A program made the position numbers and the translations under genes. The notes beneath the pieces are model-generated. The model saw nothing but the letters and a program-made list of their open reading frames with translations. It did not search any database and was not told the DNA's origin. Of a stretch of DNA of 64,000 nt, positions 59,023 to 64,000 are shown one piece after another (position 1 is the stretch's first letter; each line of letters begins with the position of its first letter). This DNA is from Helichrysum umbraculigerum (taxonomy: Eukaryota; Streptophyta; Magnoliopsida; Asterales; Asteraceae), in contig CATIUR010000005.1 of the NCBI GenBank assembly GCA_949592205.1, positions 131,149,277 through 131,213,276 on the forward strand, read 5' to 3'.

Positions 59023-62000
59023 TGGGATTCCATTACATCACATTTTACCTCACAGCAGAGAACATCTATTTGTTGGTCTGATTTCCACAATGAGGTTTGT
59101 AAGAAATATTGTTCAGGATTTGACATGACTCGGATTCGACGTGAGTTTTTAGATTTACATTTAACGGATAAAATGACGATGGATGATCTCATTTCTCAAT
59201 TCACTGACAAGCTGAGATTCGTGCAACAATGGGTACCGGATGAACGTATGAAGATTGACCATTTTGTGGGAATGTTACCGCATACTTATCGGACGACCGT
59301 GAGACTGGCGGGTACTCTTTCCCAAGCTTTTGATCTTGCCCGTTCTGTGGATGGAGATGTTAGGGCCCAGGGCTTGGAAGTTAAGGAAAAATCTACATTT
59401 AAACCCAAAGGTGATTCTTCGGGTAGTCCTGGAAAGAAGAAATGGCAGGGATTCCATCAACCTAAGAAGCCCAGTTCGGATAGTAAATCATTGGATAGAA
59501 CCAATTGGTGCCACAACTGTAAATCGCGGCACACGGGTCCTTGTACTCCGCAAACTGCTAGGTGTATCAAATGTGGACAACTTGGTCATGACATCAAGGA
59601 TTGTGCGTTTCCTAGGCATGTGTGTTGGAATTGCCAAAAGGAAGGTCATCGTTCGGGTTTGTGTCCGGAGGCTGGAAAACAAAAGATGGGTGTGGTCGGA
59701 GGGTCTTCATCTTCTGGCCAGAAAAGAAAGAATCCCCCAACGGCAACCGGCAGGGCATTCCAAATGACAGCGGATGATGCTGTCAGGACTGAAGATGTTA
59801 TAACTGGTACATTTCTCATCAACTCTGTACCAGCTACTGTTCTGTTTGATTCGGGAGCCAATTGCTCATTTATATCTATGTTTTTCTGCGATAAACTGAA
59901 ATTGACTCCCACTTGTATTACAAATCCTATTGAGGTTGAGGTAGCAAATGGCAAGATAGTTCCAGTTACCACATCGGTGACTGGAGCTAGCATATTGATT
60001 GAGGATCATAGTTTCCCAATTTCTTTTCTATTGATGCCTATCCCCAGTTTTGATGCGGTTTTAGGCATGGATTGGTTAAGTAAGAATAAGGCAAGTATAG
60101 AGTGCCATAAGAAACTAATTAGGATTCCAATCTCGAATGAGTCATATGTGGTGGCTCGAGGGGAACGGGAAAGAGGTAGTATCCCTATGATTTCTATGAT
60201 GAAAGCTAGTAAATCTCTAGCTAAGGGGTGTGTATCCTACCTGGCCTATATAATTGATGCAAAATTAGAAAAGAAAACCGTTTCCGATGTCCGGGTGGTT
60301 TCTGATTACCCCGACGTCTTTCCTGATGAATTGCCTGGGTTGCCTCCCATTAGAAAGGTGGAATATAAAATTGACCTGATTCCGGGTTCTACTCCTGTAG
60401 CTAAGGCTCCTTATAGACTAGCTCCCTCCGAAATTCGTGAAATGATGACTCAAATCCAGGAACTATTAGATAAGGGTTTTGTCAGGCCTAGTTCGTCTCC
60501 TTGGGGTGCACCTGTGTTGTTAGTTAAAAAGAAGGATGGCACCCTTCGGATGTGTATTGATTATAGAGAGTTGAATAAGCGAACCATAAAGAATAAGTAC
60601 CATTTGCCCCGAATAGATGAATTGTTTGATCAATTACAAGGGTCTACCTATTTCTCTAAGATTGACTTGAGGTCGGGTTATCATCAAGTGCGGGTTTGTG
60701 AGGAGGATATTCCTAAGACAGCTTTCCGCACTAGATATGGTCATTATGAATTTCTTGTTATGCCTTTTGGGTTGACTAATGCTCCGGCGGTCTTTATGGA
60801 TTTGATGAATAGAGTTTGTCGACCCTACCTTGATAAGTTCGTTATTGTATTTATTGATGATATATTGATTTATTCTAAGTCTGAATCCGATCATGAAGTA
60901 CACTTGCGTTTAGTACTTGATACTTTGAGGCAGGAGAAGTTGTATGCTAAGTTCTCCAAATGCGAGTTTTGGTTGCGTGAGGTTCAGTTTTTGGGGCATA
61001 TTATTTGTGAGGATGGAGTTAAGGTAGATTCATCTAAGGTTGAGGCAGTTATGAGTTGGCAAGCACCTAAGTCTGCTTCAGAGATTAAGAGTTTTCTTGG
61101 TCTGGCGGGTTACTATCGAAAGTTCATCAAGGATTTCTCCAAGCTCGCGGGTCCTTTGACGAAATTGACTCGAAAGGATGTTAAGTTTCAATGGAATGAT
61201 CAGCAGGAGTCGGCTTTCCAGACTTTGAAACAGTTATTGTGTCAGGCTCCAATTTTAGCTCTACCTGACGGGTCCGATGATTTCATTGTGTATTGTGATG
61301 CTTCACATGCGGGTTTGGGCGGTGTTCTAATGCAACGTGGTCAAGTCATAGCATATGCGTCTCGACAGCTTAAGCCTCATGAAAAGAATTATCCTACCCA
61401 TGATTTGGAGATCGCGGCTGTAGTTTTTGCTTTGAAAATTTGGAGACACTACTTGTACGGTACTAAATGTGTTATTTGTACGGATCACAAAAGTCTTCAG
61501 TACATGTTTTCTCAGAAGGAACTGAATATGCGTCAGAGGCGATGGTTGGAGTTGATAAAAGATTATGATTGTGAAATTCGTTACCATCCGGGTAAGGCGA
61601 ATGTAGTCGCCGATGCGTTGAGTAGAAAAGGGAAATTCGAGAAAGTTTGCTTTATGCGATTAGAAGTTTCCTCGGATTTGATTGACAAATTGAGAATGGC
61701 ACAAATGGAAGCATTGTTGGATCAAAATTTGAAAGCCGAGATTCTATTGAAAAGAAAAGATCTGTTATGTGACGATTCTCGTGGATTAAAGACATTCCAA
61801 TCGCGTGTTTGGGTTCCTTTGCTTGGTGGGCTTCGTGATGTAATATTGATGGAAGCTCATAAGTCCAGATTGTCGGTTCATCCCGGGAGCACAAAAATGT
61901 ATAATGATTTGAAACCTTTGTATTGGTGGCCTACTATGAAAACGGATATTGCTCGTTTGGTGGAATCGTGCCATATATGCTCTCAAGTGAAAGCCGAACA

Positions 62001-62112
62001 CCAGAAACCGTATGGGTCGTTGAAACAACTTGAGATCCCCGAGTGGAAATGGGAGCATATTACGATGGATTTTGTAACAAAATTTCCGCAACCATTAGAG
62101 GAAATGACATGA
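59023..62112 (+). pseudogene. Element F: gag C-terminus, protease, reverse transcriptase, RNase H, integrase N-part
   Basis: About 1,030 codons open in one frame after the TGA (995 from Met 59125). In order: capsid end (FVQQWVPDERMKIDHFVGML), CCHC knuckles CIKCGQLGHDIKDC and CWNCQKEGHRSGLC, protease VLFDSGANCSFIS (catalytic DSG intact), reverse transcriptase (KKKDGTLRMCIDYRELNKRT, FSKIDLRSGYHQV, FVIVFIDDILIYS), RNase H (FIVYCDASHAGLG, TDHKSLQYMF), and integrase zinc region (YWWPTMKTDIARLV, CHICSQVKAEHQKPYG) into the core (ITMDFVTKFP). The frame is lost by a one-base indel near 62090, ending at 62112. Catalytic residues of protease and reverse transcriptase are present. Confidence 0.93.
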
Positions 62113-63137
62113 TTTGGGTGATTGTAGACCGATTGACTAAGAGTGCTCACTTCCTTGCTACTAGTGAGACGGCTTCCTTGAGTAAATTATCCCAATTGTA
62201 CGTCAATGAGATTGTTTCGGGACATGGAATTCCATTATCTATAGTATCGGATAGAGATCCACGATTCGTGTCTGGGTTTTGGCAGGGTTTGCAGAAGGAA
62301 TTGGGTACCAGAATTAATTTGAGTACAGCTTATCATCCTCAGACGGACGGTCAATCAGAGCGCACCATTCAAACTTTGGAGGACATGTTGCGTGCTTGTG
62401 TGTTAGAATATGGTGGGTCTTGGGATTCACACCTGCCATTGATTGAGTTTGCTTATAATAATTCTTATCACTCGAGTATAGGTATGCCTCCATATGAAAT
62501 GCTTTATGGGCGTCGTTGTAGAACACCCACATGTTGGTTGGAAGCGGGTGAGAAACAATTTGCGGGTCCAGATATTGTTCAGATTACTGCTGATAAAGTA
62601 GCTATAGCTCGTGAGAAGTTGAAAGCTGCTCGGGATAGACAGAAATAGTATGCCGATCCGCGGCGCCGTCCGGTTTCATTTGTAGTAGGTGAATTGGTTT
62701 ATTTAAAAGTTTCCCCTTGGAAGGGTGTGATTCGGTTTGGTAAACGTGGTAAACTTGCTCCTAGGTTTATTAGGCCATTTAGAATTCTCCAAATAGTTAA
62801 TGATCAAACGGTATCATTAGATCTTCCTCCTGAATTAGCGGGTATTCATGACACCTTTAATGTTTGTTACTTAAGGAAGTGTAAGGTGGAGGACCAATCC
62901 CAAGTCCTTCTGTTACAAGACCTGCGTGTCGACTTAAGTCAGAAACTTGTAGAGGAGCCCATAGAGCTTGTAGATAGAAAATTGACTAAACTTCGGAAGA
63001 AGGAGATACCCATGGTTTTGGTTAAGTGGCGACATAGTTTGGGTGCTAATCTTACGTGGGAAACGGAGGAAAGAATGAGATTGCGTTATCCTAATCTCTT
63101 TGAGCGTGGCGAGATTTCGGGGACGAAATCTTCTTAA
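62113..63137 (+). pseudogene. Element F: integrase core and C-terminal chromodomain-like tail
   Basis: Continues in the next frame (open from 62043). It has integrase core VIVDRLTKSAHFLA, IVSDRDPRFVSGFWQGLQ, AYHPQTDGQSERTIQTLEDM (second Asp and Glu present), then a TAG at 62646-62648 (after RDRQK, one C-to-T change from CAG), then VSPWKGVIRFGKRGKLAPRF and a chromodomain-like end (PMVLVKWRHS, LTWETEERMRLRYPNLF). It ends GTKSS-stop just before the polypurine tract. Confidence 0.9.
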
Positions 63138-63149
63138 GGAGGGAAGATT
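63134..63149 (+). other. Polypurine tract of element F
   Basis: TTAAGGAGGGAAGATT directly before the 3' LTR. Confidence 0.82.
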
Positions 63150-64000
63150 TGTAACATCCTCATTACCGGCCTAGGAGAAATTTGGTAAATTACTTAATTC
63201 ATTTGATTATTTAATTGAGTTTAGAAATAATTCGTATTAATTGCTTAATTGAAATTAATAGTGTAAATGGTCAAACGATTTATTGTGATACATAAATTAT
63301 TACTTGTTTTAAATAAATTTAGTTGACGGTATAATAAAATATATTTTTCACGCAAACGGTTTTTGGGTTCCAGACAATAGGTTTGGAGCGGGTATAATTT
63401 GGAACCAACTTATACCCACCCTTAGTTGGTGGATCGGCCTATTTGTTTTCCCCTTCCCCAATTTATTCTAACTCCCTAAAATAACACACACACATACATT
63501 GAGTTGAAGTAAAAATCAAAAAGAGAAAACCTTGGACAATCGATTAGAGCTTGGATTCGTGTTTAACACTTATCATCATCATCATCTACCTTGTTGCTAC
63601 ATCGATTGTAAGTGTAAATTACTTTGAATATATGTGTTTATGAGTTAGGGTTTGAAGAAATAGGTTAATGTGTGATCATGTTTAGATTGATGATTTAGGA
63701 AGTTAGATGTTGTTAGAACTTGACATATGATGATGCTTTGAGTTATTTTTATGTATAAATCGTGTAGTGTAACTTTAATTTGATGATTGGTGGTTTTGGT
63801 TCGGGTTGAGTTGTTGCAGGTTCTGGGCGTGCCTGATGTTCTTGGGAATCCGGCGGATTCACGGGAATCCGGTCGGATTCCCCCTTTTTTTAATGCCTTT
63901 CTGAATCAAACGGGAATCCGGTCGTATTCATTTGAATACGGCGGATTCAGGCCACATGGGAACCGGATTCACGGGAATCCGGCGTATTCACAGGGCGTAT
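63150..64000 (+). repeat. 3' LTR of element F (partial)
   Basis: The first 851 bp match 56335-57185 with two mismatches found; it runs off the window inside the GAATCC cluster. Confidence 0.95.

Larger units (their letters stand above)
56335..64000 (+). mobile_element. Element F: young Tekay-like LTR retrotransposon (3' LTR cut by window end)
   Basis: 5' LTR, tRNA-Met primer site, full-length gag-pol with three disruptions, polypurine tract and the first 851 bp of the 3' LTR. I find two LTR mismatches in those 851 bp (56555/63370 and 57008/63823). The left target flank is ATGCA (56330-56334); the right flank is outside the window. Confidence 0.94.

Overview
The window is a repeat-dense piece of a plant nuclear genome. 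Evidence for a plant is the Ty3/gypsy LTR retrotransposons primed by tRNA-Met and tRNA-Asp, a family-1 UDP-glycosyltransferase (UGT75-like), interrupted glycolate-oxidase and RINGv fragments, CACTA, Mutator-like and PIF/Harbinger elements, and CTATAAATAG promoter cores. The style of the gag proteins and LTRs suggests a eudicot, probably an Asteraceae; that placement is inference. Only one near full-length host gene is visible, and it looks inactivated.

Left nest (1-19126). Element A (1-5228, + strand, decayed Tekay-like pol and a 2.7-kb 3' LTR) abuts element D (- strand, Athila/Tat-like, tRNA-Asp primed). D carries gag, protease and an unnamed C-terminal domain. D is itself split by element B (8311-16237, + strand, complete with a GTCCT target duplication). 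The outer end of D, at 18902, cuts an exon of a RINGv (RING-CH) ubiquitin-ligase gene fragment. This gives a gene > D > B nest, with A probably in D as well.

Middle (19860-36220). A 108-bp minisatellite is followed by a CACTA-like repeat region. Into this a very young retrotransposon, element C (22100-32037), has inserted with a TTTAG duplication. C has 3,493-bp LTRs that I find differing at two positions, no pol, and two protein genes: a normal gag, and a second protein joining a coiled coil, a basic nuclear-localisation-like motif and a gag-type zinc knuckle. To its right lies element E (- strand, tRNA-Asp primed), whose only gene encodes a protein sharing the unnamed domain of D.

Right-middle (36221-51763). 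A glycolate-oxidase pseudogene is followed by a complete 4.4-kb CACTA element without visible transposase (37341-41701, ATA duplication), an alpha-mannosidase 3' fragment, the UGT (no ATG at the expected start, catalytic His replaced by Leu), a 132-bp Mutator-like MITE, a 645-bp PIF/Harbinger MITE, a tRNA-derived SINE and long homopolymer runs.

Right end (51764-64000). A solo LTR (G, TTATT duplication) is followed by two related fold-back elements with different repeat-filled loops, then element F, a young Tekay-like retrotransposon with a nearly complete but three-times-broken gag-pol; its 3' LTR runs off the window.

The most unusual cross-cutting signal is that six LTR families and one fold-back loop each carry a cluster of short family-specific CpG-rich motifs, in most of them palindromes built on a CGGCG/CGCCG core, in otherwise AT-rich DNA. 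In D and E these clusters lie directly upstream of the TATA box.
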